Shown here: positions 31,997-41,274 of the stretch, in pieces
How positions within the stretch are numbered: position 1 is the stretch's first letter
Layout of the letters: each line of letters opens with the position of its first letter
Assembly (NCBI GenBank): GCA_025559845.1
Contig: CP048470.1
Span: forward strand, 1,287,001-1,351,000
Length of the DNA: 64,000 nucleotides
Source of the DNA: Agrobacterium tumefaciens
GTDB lineage: Bacteria > Pseudomonadota > Alphaproteobacteria > Rhizobiales > Rhizobiaceae
Direction of reading: 5' to 3'
Notes under the pieces: model-generated
Databases searched by the model: none
What the model was told of the DNA's origin: nothing
Seen by the model: only the letters and a program-made list of their open reading frames with translations
Program-made: the position numbers and the translations under genes

Positions 31997-34752
31997 TGAT
32001 GGTTGTGCTTTCGCGCTTTGTTGCCGCCATCGTTATGCTCGTGGCTCCGCTGGCCCATGCTGGCGAGGCGGAGTGGGACCCGCGCCTCACCCGTGGAACG
32101 CTCGATAACGGTCTCGCCTATGTCCTCTATGATAGTGGCAAGGCGACAGATCCGTTCAATATCCGGCTGATTGTTCACGCCGGATCGGTGGATGAAGAAG
32201 AGCCGAGCGGTATCGCCCACATTCTGGAGCACATGGTGTTCCAGTCGAACGAAACCTATCCTGAAGGCATCCATCGTTACATCCAGCAGATCGGCTGGCG
32301 ACAGGGTTTGCAGATCAATGCCGTGACGCGTGAAAGCGAAACGCAATATATGATCCGTACGCGCCCCAATGATGCTCTCGATCTCTCAGGCGCATTGAAG
32401 CTCGCTTCCGATACGGTTTTCGGTGCGCAGTTGCGACAGGAGGACTGGGCGAAGGAACGGTTCGTGATCCTTGAGGAGCTGCGGCAGGGCAACAAAACGG
32501 CCGATCGTATCAGTCGCCAGAAAAAGGCGGCCTTGCGCGTCGGTTCCCGTTATGTTGATCGCTCGACAATCGGTACGCGGGAAACCATCGAAAATGCCTC
32601 GATCGAGGATATCCGTGCTTTCTACGATCGCTTTTACACGGCCTCGAACATGACCCTCGTCGTCTCGGGCCGTATCGATAAGGCCAGTGCGGAAGCTGCG
32701 ATCAAGGCGGCATTCGGTTCCGCTCCCAAGCGTGCAAGACCGGACCGGTCCTATCTCGAGCTGCCGTTAAAGGCGGGTCTCAGCACCGGGCTTGTGCAGG
32801 ACCCGGCAGGCACGTCATCCCAGACGACCTATGCGTTTCGCCTAGCCATGCCCGATCGGACGAGTGAAGAGGGACAGCTTGCCTATCTTCAGAAGTATTT
32901 TCTCACCCGTCTGATCCGAGATGCCATCCAGGCGCAGGCACCGCACTATGAAAACTCGGTCGACAGGCTTGGTTTCGTGGCCCAGGAAACCACGGAACAC
33001 CGGCTGATCCTTGCCTTCAACGCGTCCGGCGCAAATCATGCCGCTGCTCTGCCTGTTATGCTTGAGGCTATCGAGCGTGTCAGGCGTGAGGGAATTGCGA
33101 AGTCAGCCTTTGACCGGCTGATGGCCTCTGCGCGGCGCATCAATGACACCAATGTCAAAGCTGCCGAAGGCCGCACCTTTGCCGAATGGGAAGATCGTAT
33201 TGCTTCTGCAGTGCTGACAGGCTCAGTGGTCGATGATCCCGCCAAAAGAGCAGACCGCACCCGTGTTCATCTCGACCGCATAACGCTTGAAGACCTTGAG
33301 GCCCGTATGCGGGAGATGTTGTCGTCTCCGGATCAGGTGCTTTTTTATCAGGCTCCTGGCGGCGTCAGTGTTTCCCTGCCGTCCGTTGCCGACGTGACGG
33401 CGATCGGTGACCGCCTTGCGGCTTTGCCGAAGCTGCCAGATCTGCCGCCGCTCTCCAATCCGAAACAGGTTGCCGAGACTCCTATCCCTTCGTGGCCCGC
33501 CGATGCGACCGTTCCACAAACGGGCTCGGTGGCAGAAGTACGCAACCTCGAAAACCCAGACATCCGGGAGTGGACACTTTCGAATGGCGATCGGGTCGTC
33601 TGGCTGGTACGCGATACACCGGATGGCAAGATTTACCTTTCCGGTCAGTCGTCACCGGGTTTTCGCAACGTGGAGCTCGGTAGCACACTTTCGCAGGTGG
33701 CGGTGCAACTGTGGGCGCAGAGCGGTTTTCGCTTCTGGACGCAGGAGGAATTCGATCGCTGGACAGAAGCGCAGCCCGGCGGCAGCCGCTGGAGTTATGC
33801 TCTGAAGGCCAATGTGCTTGATGCGGCAGTTGCCGCTACACCGGAACGTCTTCCCGCTCTTCTCGAGCGTTATGCGCAGGACATTGCTTTCGGGACTGTC
33901 CGTCCAGAGGCCGTCGCGGAGTTTCATCGTCTCAGTGCCGCAAGTGCTGATCAGGGCGATGACTATGCGCAACTTCTTTTTGGCCTCGGGCAACCCGAGC
34001 GTACGCCGGCGTCACTGACCGTTGGGGAGCTGCAGGCTGCCGCTTCAAAACTCTTGGCCCAGCCTGTCACATGGTTTGCCGTAGGGACTGCTCCCGATGA
34101 CAATATTCGCGACGGCTTTGCCAAAACCATTGGCGCCGTGTCCCGCCAGGCAGTTCTCAAAACGGCACCTGCTTTGCAGCGCGAGGGACTTCACGCGGCA
34201 AGCGTGGAGGATGGCGACGGCGACCGTGCCCGCGTGCAATTGTCGTTCTTCACGCCCATGAACTGGACGCCGGAAACAAGTTTCCTCATTTCGGCGCTTA
34301 ATCCCGTCGCTCAACAGGCGCTGAAAAACGAACTGCGCTACAAGCTGGGTGGCATCTATACCCTGCAGTTCGAGCTTGAACTGGATGCGGGAAGCAATCG
34401 GGCTATCGGTACGCTGTCATTTTACTGCGCGCCTGAGAGGGCGCAGGAGCTTACAGATGCTGCCATCGGGGTACTGGATCGCATGCCAGAGATCGTTCGG
34501 GGCGTTGACATCGATCGTATCCGTGCCGACATCGACTTTGCCGAAGGCAGCCGGCTTGATGATCCCAATACATGGCTGCGACGGCTGGCGCTGAGTTATC
34601 GCCGGTACGACAACGCCGGTTATCTCACGCGCATGAAAGGTCTGCCTGGGCGTTTGACGCAGCAGGTTTTCGAGGCCGAAGCGGCTTCCGTTTTCAAGAC
34701 AGATAATCTCGCGGTCCTGACGCGCTTGCCGGTTGAGAGAGCGGAGCCTTAA
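31996..34752 (+). CDS. Periplasmic M16-family zinc protease (PqqL/FusC-like)
   Basis: A 918-residue double-clamshell metallopeptidase. A signal peptide (MMVVLSRFVAAIVMLVAPLAHA) places it in the periplasm. The inverted zinc motif HxxEH is H75-I-L-E78-H79, with a later Glu in ERFVILEELRQ (about residue 160) as third ligand. The second half is the inactive M16 domain (LSNGDRVVWLVRDTPDGKIYLSGQSSPG), with the R/Y-type substrate-binding region LRYKLGGIYTL. The length matches PqqL and FusC. It overlaps the TonB receptor by one base. In Pectobacterium, FusC cleaves ferredoxin imported by the receptor FusA; in E. coli, PqqL pairs with YddB. The same job here, degrading an imported protein, is inferred. 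Confidence 0.9.
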   Translation: MMVVLSRFVAAIVMLVAPLAHAGEAEWDPRLTRGTLDNGLAYVLYDSGKATDPFNIRLIVHAGSVDEEEPSGIAHILEHMVFQSNETYPEGIHRYIQQIGWRQGLQINAVTRESETQYMIRTRPNDALDLSGALKLASDTVFGAQLRQEDWAKERFVILEELRQGNKTADRISRQKKAALRVGSRYVDRSTIGTRETIENASIEDIRAFYDRFYTASNMTLVVSGRIDKASAEAAIKAAFGSAPKRARPDRSYLELPLKAGLSTGLVQDPAGTSSQTTYAFRLAMPDRTSEEGQLAYLQKYFLTRLIRDAIQAQAPHYENSVDRLGFVAQETTEHRLILAFNASGANHAAALPVMLEAIERVRREGIAKSAFDRLMASARRINDTNVKAAEGRTFAEWEDRIASAVLTGSVVDDPAKRADRTRVHLDRITLEDLEARMREMLSSPDQVLFYQAPGGVSVSLPSVADVTAIGDRLAALPKLPDLPPLSNPKQVAETPIPSWPADATVPQTGSVAEVRNLENPDIREWTLSNGDRVVWLVRDTPDGKIYLSGQSSPGFRNVELGSTLSQVAVQLWAQSGFRFWTQEEFDRWTEAQPGGSRWSYALKANVLDAAVAATPERLPALLERYAQDIAFGTVRPEAVAEFHRLSAASADQGDDYAQLLFGLGQPERTPASLTVGELQAAASKLLAQPVTWFAVGTAPDDNIRDGFAKTIGAVSRQAVLKTAPALQREGLHAASVEDGDGDRARVQLSFFTPMNWTPETSFLISALNPVAQQALKNELRYKLGGIYTLQFELELDAGSNRAIGTLSFYCAPERAQELTDAAIGVLDRMPEIVRGVDIDRIRADIDFAEGSRLDDPNTWLRRLALSYRRYDNAGYLTRMKGLPGRLTQQVFEAEAASVFKTDNLAVLTRLPVERAEP

Positions 34753-34782
34753 ATCCGGCGTTTGAATTGCTGCAAGCGGTTG

Positions 34783-34809
34783 CGTGACCCGACAAAAAGC
34801 CGGGTCACG
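34783..34809. terminator. Convergent hairpin after the M16 protease gene
   Basis: A 9-bp perfect stem (CGTGACCCG/CGGGTCACG) with a 9-base A-rich loop, between the M16 stop and the convergent cytochrome stop. It lacks a long T-run. Likely a shared terminator. Confidence 0.55.
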
Positions 34810-34815
34810 TCAGAA

Positions 34816-36261
34816 TTAATGCGTCAGCCGTGCCCTTGATCTGGTGACGATGTAACCGGCAACAGTCATTGCCGCGACAAGACCGAGGAGCGCTGCAGGC
34901 AACATGAACGGCTGTACTTTTGCCAGAAGCGGGACAGGGCCGCCGGCACGTGCGGCTGCAACATCCGCTGGCGAGACATGTGCATCCGGGTTGCCGAATT
35001 TGGTCAGAACATAGTTCGAGACGTCGGCTATGTCCTGATCGCTCAACGGGTCGACATAGGACTGCTTGCCAAACCCTGGCATCAACACCTCATGATGGCC
35101 CGTTGTCCGTTCGACCCCATAAAGAATTGTGGCAACAAGATTGGCGGGCTCGATCGATCCGGTTGCAGTGTTGTGAAACAACGAGGGATAAGCCTGGTTT
35201 TCGCTGCCTGCTCCATTCGGCTGATGGCAGCTTGCGCAATATCCGCTGTACATCTGCTCGCCGTTGCGCAGGCTGTCGTGTTCGTTTTGGGCATAGAGAC
35301 CGCGGATCTTGTCCTCGTCGCTGCCCGTCCCTGAAAACGCATGAGCAGGCTGTGTTTCGAGCGGATCGCGGATGGCGGGAACCGTCTTGAGATAGGCAGC
35401 CAAAGCTTTGAGATCGCTGTCGGGCAGGTGCTGCAAGCTGTTTTGAACCGCTTCCGCCATGCCGCCGGCTGCCTGGTTCTTGCCTTCTGCGTGGCCGGTG
35501 CGGAAATATGCGACGAGTTCATCGTTGCTCCAGCCACCGATCCCGCTGACCGGGTCTGAGGTTATGTTAGGGGCATACCACGGCCCGACGAAACCACCTG
35601 CCAGGAACGCACCACTATTCTCGCCCATCAACGGTCCGCGTGGAGTGTGGCAGGAACTGCAATGGCCAAGCGCGCCGGCGAGATAGGCGCCACGATTGAG
35701 TTCGTCTGATCTGGCTGGATCGGCGCTGAATGGCGTCTTCGTGGCATAAAGCAGGTTCCAGAATGCCATCGAAAAACGCAGGTTAAAGGGAAATGGCAGC
35801 GCAGTGTAATCTTTCGGCTTGCCGTCGACGGGCGCCACACCCTGCATGAAGTAGGTGTAGAGGGCGTGGATGTCCTTGTCGGTCATTTCCGCATAGGCAT
35901 CGTAAGGCATGGCCGGATAGAGATGCTGACCATCTTTCCGAATGCCCTTGCGGACAGCCTGTTCGAAGTCTTTTTCCGTATAGGTTCCGATACCCGCCGT
36001 GTTCGAAGGCGTAATGTTGGTGGAGAAGATGGTTCCAAGCGGCGAAACGATGCCGTACCCCCCGGCAAAAGGGGCACCCTTGTTTGGCACCGTGTGGCAA
36101 GCCATGCAGTCGGCGCCTATAGCGACCATCTTGCCCTGCTCGATAAGAGCTTTCATGTCGGCCGACGGTTCCTGTCCCTGTGCGGGAGCAGAAAACGCCA
36201 GACCAATACCGAGCAATGAGGCAACGAGCATTGTGCGTTTGGTGACGTCACGCATGGTCAT
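34816..36261 (-). CDS. Triheme cytochrome c subunit of FAD dehydrogenase (copy 2)
   Basis: About 481 residues. It has a signal peptide (RTMLVASLLGIGLAFSAPAQG), three haem sites (CMACH, CSSCH, CASCH) and a C-terminal anchor helix (LPAALLGLVAAMTVAGYIVT). Its layout matches the copy at 10-11.4 kb, and stretches such as FAGGYGI, STNITPS and SLFHNTATG are shared, so the two are paralogues. The start ATG at 36261 overlaps the stop of the GMC gene (ATGA); the longer open frame to 36372 is rejected. Here the cytochrome gene is last in the operon. Confidence 0.88.
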   Translation of the reverse strand: MTMRDVTKRTMLVASLLGIGLAFSAPAQGQEPSADMKALIEQGKMVAIGADCMACHTVPNKGAPFAGGYGIVSPLGTIFSTNITPSNTAGIGTYTEKDFEQAVRKGIRKDGQHLYPAMPYDAYAEMTDKDIHALYTYFMQGVAPVDGKPKDYTALPFPFNLRFSMAFWNLLYATKTPFSADPARSDELNRGAYLAGALGHCSSCHTPRGPLMGENSGAFLAGGFVGPWYAPNITSDPVSGIGGWSNDELVAYFRTGHAEGKNQAAGGMAEAVQNSLQHLPDSDLKALAAYLKTVPAIRDPLETQPAHAFSGTGSDEDKIRGLYAQNEHDSLRNGEQMYSGYCASCHQPNGAGSENQAYPSLFHNTATGSIEPANLVATILYGVERTTGHHEVLMPGFGKQSYVDPLSDQDIADVSNYVLTKFGNPDAHVSPADVAAARAGGPVPLLAKVQPFMLPAALLGLVAAMTVAGYIVTRSRARLTH

Positions 36262-37904
36262 GCCCCCATCCGGCGGGAAATGTCGTCGGCTGCCTTCAAG
36301 CCAAGCGCGGCCATGGTCAGTGTGCTGTTCACCACGCTGGCGGACGGCATGGCGGAACCGCCAGCGATCCACAGGTTGCCGTGATCGTGCGAAAGACAGT
36401 TGCCATCCACAACCGAATCCTTGGGGTTTGCCCCCATGATACAGCCGCCCATGATGTGGTTGTTGGCGTTGAGCGACGTGGTGATGTGCAGGTCGGTAGC
36501 GTTGAAGAGCCTGGCGATCTGTTCGAGTTGCGTGACGGCGGCGTCATAGCCTTTACGCACATAACCGCCGACATCGTAGTAGACATCGGGGCAGGGTATG
36601 CCGTGAGGGTCCACGCGCGTCTTGCTCAGAGTGACCCGGTTATGCGCTTCTGGAAGAGGCTCGAGGCTGATCGAAAGATCGACGCCGTGGATTGAGCGCT
36701 TTCTGATCTCGGCGTCGAGCTCATCGCCGACCAATCCCTGTTTCAGGGCGGCGGTTGCCGCAGATGTGACCTGGGTGATGTTGTTCAGGATCATCTTGTT
36801 CGCGGAGTATTCCGACCGGAATTCACCATCACGCGGGCCGACGAGACAGCTACTCTGCGCAGGTCCACGGCCGATCCACAAGGGTTCATCAGCCTGGAAG
36901 AAACAGTGGAAGCCCGAGTGATCCATCATGTTGCGACCGACCTGATCGGAAGAGTTGGCGATGCCTGCGGGATTGCGGTCGTTGGCTGCCGCCAGGAGAA
37001 GACGTGGGGACTCCAGCGAGTTGCAGGCAATGACGAAGGCTTGCCCGGTGGCCTTGTGGGAGACATGCTTGTTATCGTACCAGTGGATCGCGGTGATACG
37101 ATTGTTCTCGTCCGTATCGATTTTGTAGACGACGGATTCGGCCAGCACGACAGCACCCTTGGCTTCAGCCGAAACAACCGAGTGGATGCCGTTATACATT
37201 GCGCCGATGGGACAGATGGGCTGGCAATTGTTGTTTCCGCAGCAGGTTGGCCGACCGTTCCAGGGTCTTGTGCTGCGTCCCTGTGGGATAGGAACCGAGC
37301 GGAAGCCGTGCGGATTGACGACTTCGGCAAACCGCTTATCGCCATAACTCCAGGGCACCATGTCCATCGGATAGGGACGGCTGCGCTCGGCGGGAGATTG
37401 CAATGCTGGATCGTTTGGTCCCGCGACCCCCATCGTGTCTTCCGCCCGACAGTAATAGGGCTCGAGTTCGTCGTAGGAAATCGGCCAGTCGCGTCCTACG
37501 CCGTAGGCTGAATACATTTTCAGATCGACAGGCAGATGCCGCCAGGACGATGCTGCCCAGTGCCAGGTCGTGCCGCCGACGGTTTTCAGGTAGCCCTGTT
37601 TGAACCCCTTGCCATCGGGGCCGGACAATTCCACGAAATTGTTTTCCGGCCAGTAGAGCGGGGCTGGCGCCCACTTGGACTGGGGATAGAGACCCTGGAA
37701 ATCAGAGCCGGTGCGGTTCTTGAACGGCATGTTGCGCCAGTTCTCCACCGCTTGAGCCCGCTGGATACGCAATCCCGCGTCGAGAACCAGAACCGATTTG
37801 CCCTCACCTGCCAATTGATCGGCCATCATTGCGCCGACAACGCCCGAACCGACAATGACCACGTCAGCCGTGGCATCGCCATTGGAAAACACTGGTGATT
37901 TCAT
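36258..37904 (-). CDS. GMC-family FAD dehydrogenase, large catalytic subunit (copy 2)
   Basis: A 548-residue flavoprotein paralogous to the 7.8-9.4 kb protein. The dinucleotide motif is VIVGSGVVGAMMADQLA. A CCGNNNCQPICPIGA cluster motif keeps the three spaced Cys of the [3Fe-4S] site. The catalytic His is in NNHIMGGCIMG and the Asn in SVVNSTLT. Active-site surroundings differ from copy 1 (MGGCIMG against MGTTRMG), which suggests a different substrate. It has no signal of its own and is expected to be co-exported with the small subunit encoded 1 base upstream. Electrons go to the cytochrome that follows. Confidence 0.85.
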   Translation of the reverse strand: MKSPVFSNGDATADVVIVGSGVVGAMMADQLAGEGKSVLVLDAGLRIQRAQAVENWRNMPFKNRTGSDFQGLYPQSKWAPAPLYWPENNFVELSGPDGKGFKQGYLKTVGGTTWHWAASSWRHLPVDLKMYSAYGVGRDWPISYDELEPYYCRAEDTMGVAGPNDPALQSPAERSRPYPMDMVPWSYGDKRFAEVVNPHGFRSVPIPQGRSTRPWNGRPTCCGNNNCQPICPIGAMYNGIHSVVSAEAKGAVVLAESVVYKIDTDENNRITAIHWYDNKHVSHKATGQAFVIACNSLESPRLLLAAANDRNPAGIANSSDQVGRNMMDHSGFHCFFQADEPLWIGRGPAQSSCLVGPRDGEFRSEYSANKMILNNITQVTSAATAALKQGLVGDELDAEIRKRSIHGVDLSISLEPLPEAHNRVTLSKTRVDPHGIPCPDVYYDVGGYVRKGYDAAVTQLEQIARLFNATDLHITTSLNANNHIMGGCIMGANPKDSVVDGNCLSHDHGNLWIAGGSAMPSASVVNSTLTMAALGLKAADDISRRMGA

Positions 37905-37905
37905 G

Positions 37906-38481
37906 TCAGAGAACTTTCGGATTGTTGATAGGCATGCGGGCGATCTGTGGCGGCAGACCTGTCCACCACATCGGGCCTTTATTGCAGTAGGTTGGAACGA
38001 TCAGACCATCCGCGACGGGGAGGTACATCAGTGCTTCCCTGTAAGCGACGACGACCGGCCCTTTCGACGTTTCGATCGTGCCTGTGTACCAGGCAGTCAG
38101 GATCGTGCTGAGGAGATCGCCTTGACCGGCCTCGGTCGCCGCCTCCTTCAACTGCAGCGCCGTGACATGGCGGTCGGACAAGATGCCCAGTGCCGCGATG
38201 GTGGAAGGCAGATCTGGATGATCAATCAGCAGAGCATCGTAGATGCGTGCAGACGTGATGGAAGACAGATCGGACTTGCCGGTAATCGTTTTTGAGACCG
38301 CATAGAAGTTTGCAAAAACGCTGGCTTTGGCATCGTCAGCAAAACTCTGCCGATCAGTGGTCATGGCCAGAACAAGCGCGGCAGTCGCGGTCATCAGCGC
38401 GCGCCGGGTGATGACAGGCTGGTCACCAATTCCCTGCGTGGATGGTGTGGGGTCGGACAAAATTTCCATATCAAGTTCCAT
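37906..38481 (-). CDS. FAD dehydrogenase small subunit with Tat-like signal (copy 2)
   Basis: A 191-residue small-subunit family member. A twin-Arg segment ITRRALMTATAALVLAM around residue 24 precedes a helical domain. The tail is YCNKGPMWWTGLPPQIARMPIN, comparable to the Gly-Pro-Trp tail of copy 1. It is the first gene of the second operon, with the LacI gene divergent from it. An internal Met at position 5 is an alternative start. Confidence 0.75.
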   Translation of the reverse strand: MELDMEILSDPTPSTQGIGDQPVITRRALMTATAALVLAMTTDRQSFADDAKASVFANFYAVSKTITGKSDLSSITSARIYDALLIDHPDLPSTIAALGILSDRHVTALQLKEAATEAGQGDLLSTILTAWYTGTIETSKGPVVVAYREALMYLPVADGLIVPTYCNKGPMWWTGLPPQIARMPINNPKVL

Positions 38482-38603
38482 AGGGACGTGCGGGTTCGAT
38501 CCGCCACGTCATGGGCAGTGAAATTAAAAACAGGACTTTGATTTCGGCTCGTGGTGCGTTGACAACGATCGCCAGGGTCGAAATGACGCACTGTTTTTGC
38601 TAT

Positions 38604-38617
38604 TTAGATCGATCTAA
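38604..38617. promoter_or_regulatory. Candidate LacI-family operator
   Basis: TTAGATCGATCTAA is a perfect 14-bp palindrome with the central CG typical of LacI/GalR operators. It lies 123 bases upstream of the dehydrogenase operon and 148 bases before the LacI gene, in the 283-base divergent gap. No other strong element was seen there. Confidence 0.6.
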
Positions 38618-38764
38618 GTCAATTCAGAAATTTTGCAGTGCAGCATTTTTGACTCCGGGCGGCTATCCCGAACTGCTCCAAACCTGTCTGGACGGTTCGG
38701 CTTGTGGTCGTGTAAGGATCGGTTCCGCACTGACCTTAAAGTTGTCCAAGACACGCTGGATCGC

Positions 38765-39799
38765 ATGAAAGACCATGGCTCGAACCGTCAGGTGACCTTG
38801 ATTGATGTGGCGAGGGAGGCCGGGGTCTCGCGCGCAACGGCCTCGCTGGTTATTCGGCAGAGCCCGCTTGTCTCGAAGTCCACGCGCGAAAGCGTCGAAG
38901 CGGCCATCGAAAAACTGGGTTATGTCCGCAATCTGACAGCAGCGCGGCTACGCTCCGTACAGAGCAGGCTTATCGGCCTCATCGTGCCAAATCTTTCGAA
39001 CCCGTTCTTCGCAGAATTTCTGGCGGGTGTTGAAGCGGTCCTCGACCAGCATCATCTCGCCGTGCTGATGGCAAACAGCCAGGATGATTGCGGCCGGCAG
39101 ACAGACTTGATGCGGCGGATGCGTGAACATGGCGTGGACGGTGTGATCATCTGCCCGGCGGCCGAAACGCCAAATGATTGGGACGAAGGTCGTAGTTTCG
39201 GATCAATGCCGGCCGTCCAGACGTTGCGACACGTCACTCGAAATCTCGATTATGTCGGAGTGGATTATCAGCAAGGTGTACGGCTCGCCGTCGATCATCT
39301 TGTGAAACTCGGACACCGCGCGATCAATCTGGCGGTTCAGGGGGCCGAGCATTCGGCGTATCGTGAGCGTGTCGCATCCTACAAAAGCACGATGTCTTCG
39401 CACGGGCTCGATGATAAGGCAATTTTCCGTATCCCCGGGTCGATTGCGGATATTCCCGGATGCGCCAGCGAGCTCATGAAGTGTTATCCGGCATCCACCG
39501 CAACGCTTTGTTTCAATGACATCACCGCGTTTGGCCTGTCCGCCGGATTTTACGATCTTGGGGTCGCGCTCGGCCGTGACCATTCGCTGATCGGCTTCGA
39601 TGACGTGCTGAATGGTGAGGCCCGGCGTCCGAAACTGACATCGGTTGCAACCCACCCCGAGCTTATCGGCAGGGCAGCGGCAAGCCGTATGATTGCACGA
39701 CTGAAAGAACCGTCGCTGCCGGCAAACAGCCAGATTCTTCCTGCCGATCTGGTCGTTCGGCAAACTTGCGGACCAGCGCCTGCCACGCCAAACCGGTAA
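38765..39799 (+). CDS. LacI-family transcriptional regulator
   Basis: About 344 residues. The N-terminal helix-turn-helix and hinge are VTLIDVAREAGVSRATASLVIRQ ... LGYVRNLTAARLRS. The periplasmic-binding-protein-like ligand domain starts IGLIVPNLSNPFFAEFLAGVEAVL and includes HRAINLAVQG and SLIGFDD. The open frame reaches 38633, but the ATG at 38765 is the first Met before the helix-turn-helix. It is divergent from FAD dehydrogenase operon 2 and probably represses it until a sugar-like inducer binds. Confidence 0.88.
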   Translation: MKDHGSNRQVTLIDVAREAGVSRATASLVIRQSPLVSKSTRESVEAAIEKLGYVRNLTAARLRSVQSRLIGLIVPNLSNPFFAEFLAGVEAVLDQHHLAVLMANSQDDCGRQTDLMRRMREHGVDGVIICPAAETPNDWDEGRSFGSMPAVQTLRHVTRNLDYVGVDYQQGVRLAVDHLVKLGHRAINLAVQGAEHSAYRERVASYKSTMSSHGLDDKAIFRIPGSIADIPGCASELMKCYPASTATLCFNDITAFGLSAGFYDLGVALGRDHSLIGFDDVLNGEARRPKLTSVATHPELIGRAAASRMIARLKEPSLPANSQILPADLVVRQTCGPAPATPNR

Positions 39800-39888
39800 G
39801 ATATGTCCGGTTCTTGGAACCAAGGCCATACCAATTCCTCAGCCGCCTTCAGCGACCCAGTGCCGTACAGGCAGAGGGCACAAGTGTA

Positions 39889-40566
39889 TCAACGAAACGC
39901 CAGAAATTTGCGTTCGCTCTTCCTGAAAACCATTGTGATAAACAGCACAACGACCATGTAGAGCGCAGCAGCCGTGAGAAAGCCTTCGTAGACCACGTAA
40001 TAGGTCGAATTCAGTTTGCGTCCGGCCCCAAGAATGTCGACGATAGTGATCGTCGAAGCAACCACGCTTGCGTGCAAGAGGAAAATCACCTCATTGGAAT
40101 AGGCTGGCAATGACAGGCGAAATGCCTGTGGGAGGGCGATCAGCCGGATCACCTGAGCGCGCGTCATGCCGTAGGCAGCGGCAGCTTCCAGTTCGCCTTT
40201 GTCCAGACTGACGAGTGCACCTCGGTAGATCTCTGCAACATAGGCTGCACTGTTGAGCGTGAAGCCGACGATGGCGCAGGTATAGGCGTTGCCGAGCAAG
40301 AGCCAAAGTGCTGACTCACGAACGCCTTGAAACTGGGCAAGGCCGTAATAGAGAATATAGAGCTGCACCAGAAGCGGCGTTCCACGGAACACGTATGAAT
40401 AGGTTGCCGCGGCTTTCCCGAGGAAGGGAACGTTATAGGCTTGCACGAGAGCGAGCGGGATCGCCAGAATTGCGCCAAGGGCGAGCGCAATCCCAACCAT
40501 CGAAACGGTGACCCACAAACCATGGGCGAAAAGCGGCCAGTTCTCGAAGATCAGCGCGAAGTCCAT
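39889..40566 (-). CDS. Polar amino-acid ABC transporter permease (HisM/OccM-like)
   Basis: About 225 residues from ATG 40566. Five to six membrane helices, with the EAA coupling loop EAAAAYGMTRAQVIRLIALPQAFRLSLPAYSNE that docks the ATPase, and the early VFRGTPLLVQLYILYYGL motif typical of the HisMQ family. The start lies 7 bases after the upstream permease stop. It is the last gene of the operon and converges on the LacI gene. Confidence 0.9.
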   Translation of the reverse strand: MDFALIFENWPLFAHGLWVTVSMVGIALALGAILAIPLALVQAYNVPFLGKAAATYSYVFRGTPLLVQLYILYYGLAQFQGVRESALWLLLGNAYTCAIVGFTLNSAAYVAEIYRGALVSLDKGELEAAAAYGMTRAQVIRLIALPQAFRLSLPAYSNEVIFLLHASVVASTITIVDILGAGRKLNSTYYVVYEGFLTAAALYMVVVLFITMVFRKSERKFLAFR

Positions 40567-40573
40567 GCAGCAC

Positions 40574-41251
40574 CTATTGAAGCTTGTAGCGGTTTCGAAG
40601 CTGCCGCAGGGCAAGATCGGAAAGGAATGTCAGACCGAGATAGACGGCAAAGGCCAGGAGCAGGAACAGGAATGGCTGGTGGGATGAGCGCCCTGCCTGA
40701 TTGGCGTTATACATCACATCCTGTAGGCCGATGATCGACACCAGTGCCGTTGTCTTGAGAAGCACCAGCCAGTTGTTGGTGAAACTCGGCAGAGCCAAGG
40801 GCACGAATTGCGGCCAGACAATCAGGCGCAGCCACGTCAGCGGTCGCATGCCGCAGGCAAGTGCTGCTTCAATTTCACCCTTGTCCAGTGCGGCATAGCT
40901 GCCTCGAAACGTTTCCGTCATGTAGGCGCCAAAAATGAAGCCGATGGTCGCGGTGCCGGCGACGAAAGGGCTGATCTCGATGTAATCCCACAAGCCGGTC
41001 ATTTCGCCGATCGAATTGACGAGGGTCTGACCACCGAAATAAACGATCAACATTAAAACGAGGTCGGGAATACCGCGGACGAGTGTCGTGTAGCCATTGC
41101 CGAGGATGTTCGGCAAGCGATGTCGCGACAGCTTTGCCCAGGCGCCGAGCAGGCCGAAGAAAACCGCCAGAACCAGCGAAGCAAGCGACAACGTGATTGT
41201 CAGACCAATGCCTGAAAGCACCATCGGACCATATGCGAACAGGGTATCCAC
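40574..41251 (-). CDS. Polar amino-acid ABC transporter permease (HisQ/OccQ-like)
   Basis: A 225-residue permease of the same family as its neighbour, with LVRGIPDLVLMLIVYFGG and the EAA loop EAALACGMRPLTWLRLIVWPQFVPLALPSFTNNW. It should form a heterodimer with the downstream permease. The gap to the binding-protein gene (41252-41308) carries a very stable hairpin. Confidence 0.9.
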   Translation of the reverse strand: MDTLFAYGPMVLSGIGLTITLSLASLVLAVFFGLLGAWAKLSRHRLPNILGNGYTTLVRGIPDLVLMLIVYFGGQTLVNSIGEMTGLWDYIEISPFVAGTATIGFIFGAYMTETFRGSYAALDKGEIEAALACGMRPLTWLRLIVWPQFVPLALPSFTNNWLVLLKTTALVSIIGLQDVMYNANQAGRSSHQPFLFLLLAFAVYLGLTFLSDLALRQLRNRYKLQ

Positions 41252-41274
41252 GCGACTTCATCCCCTTGGCTGAA

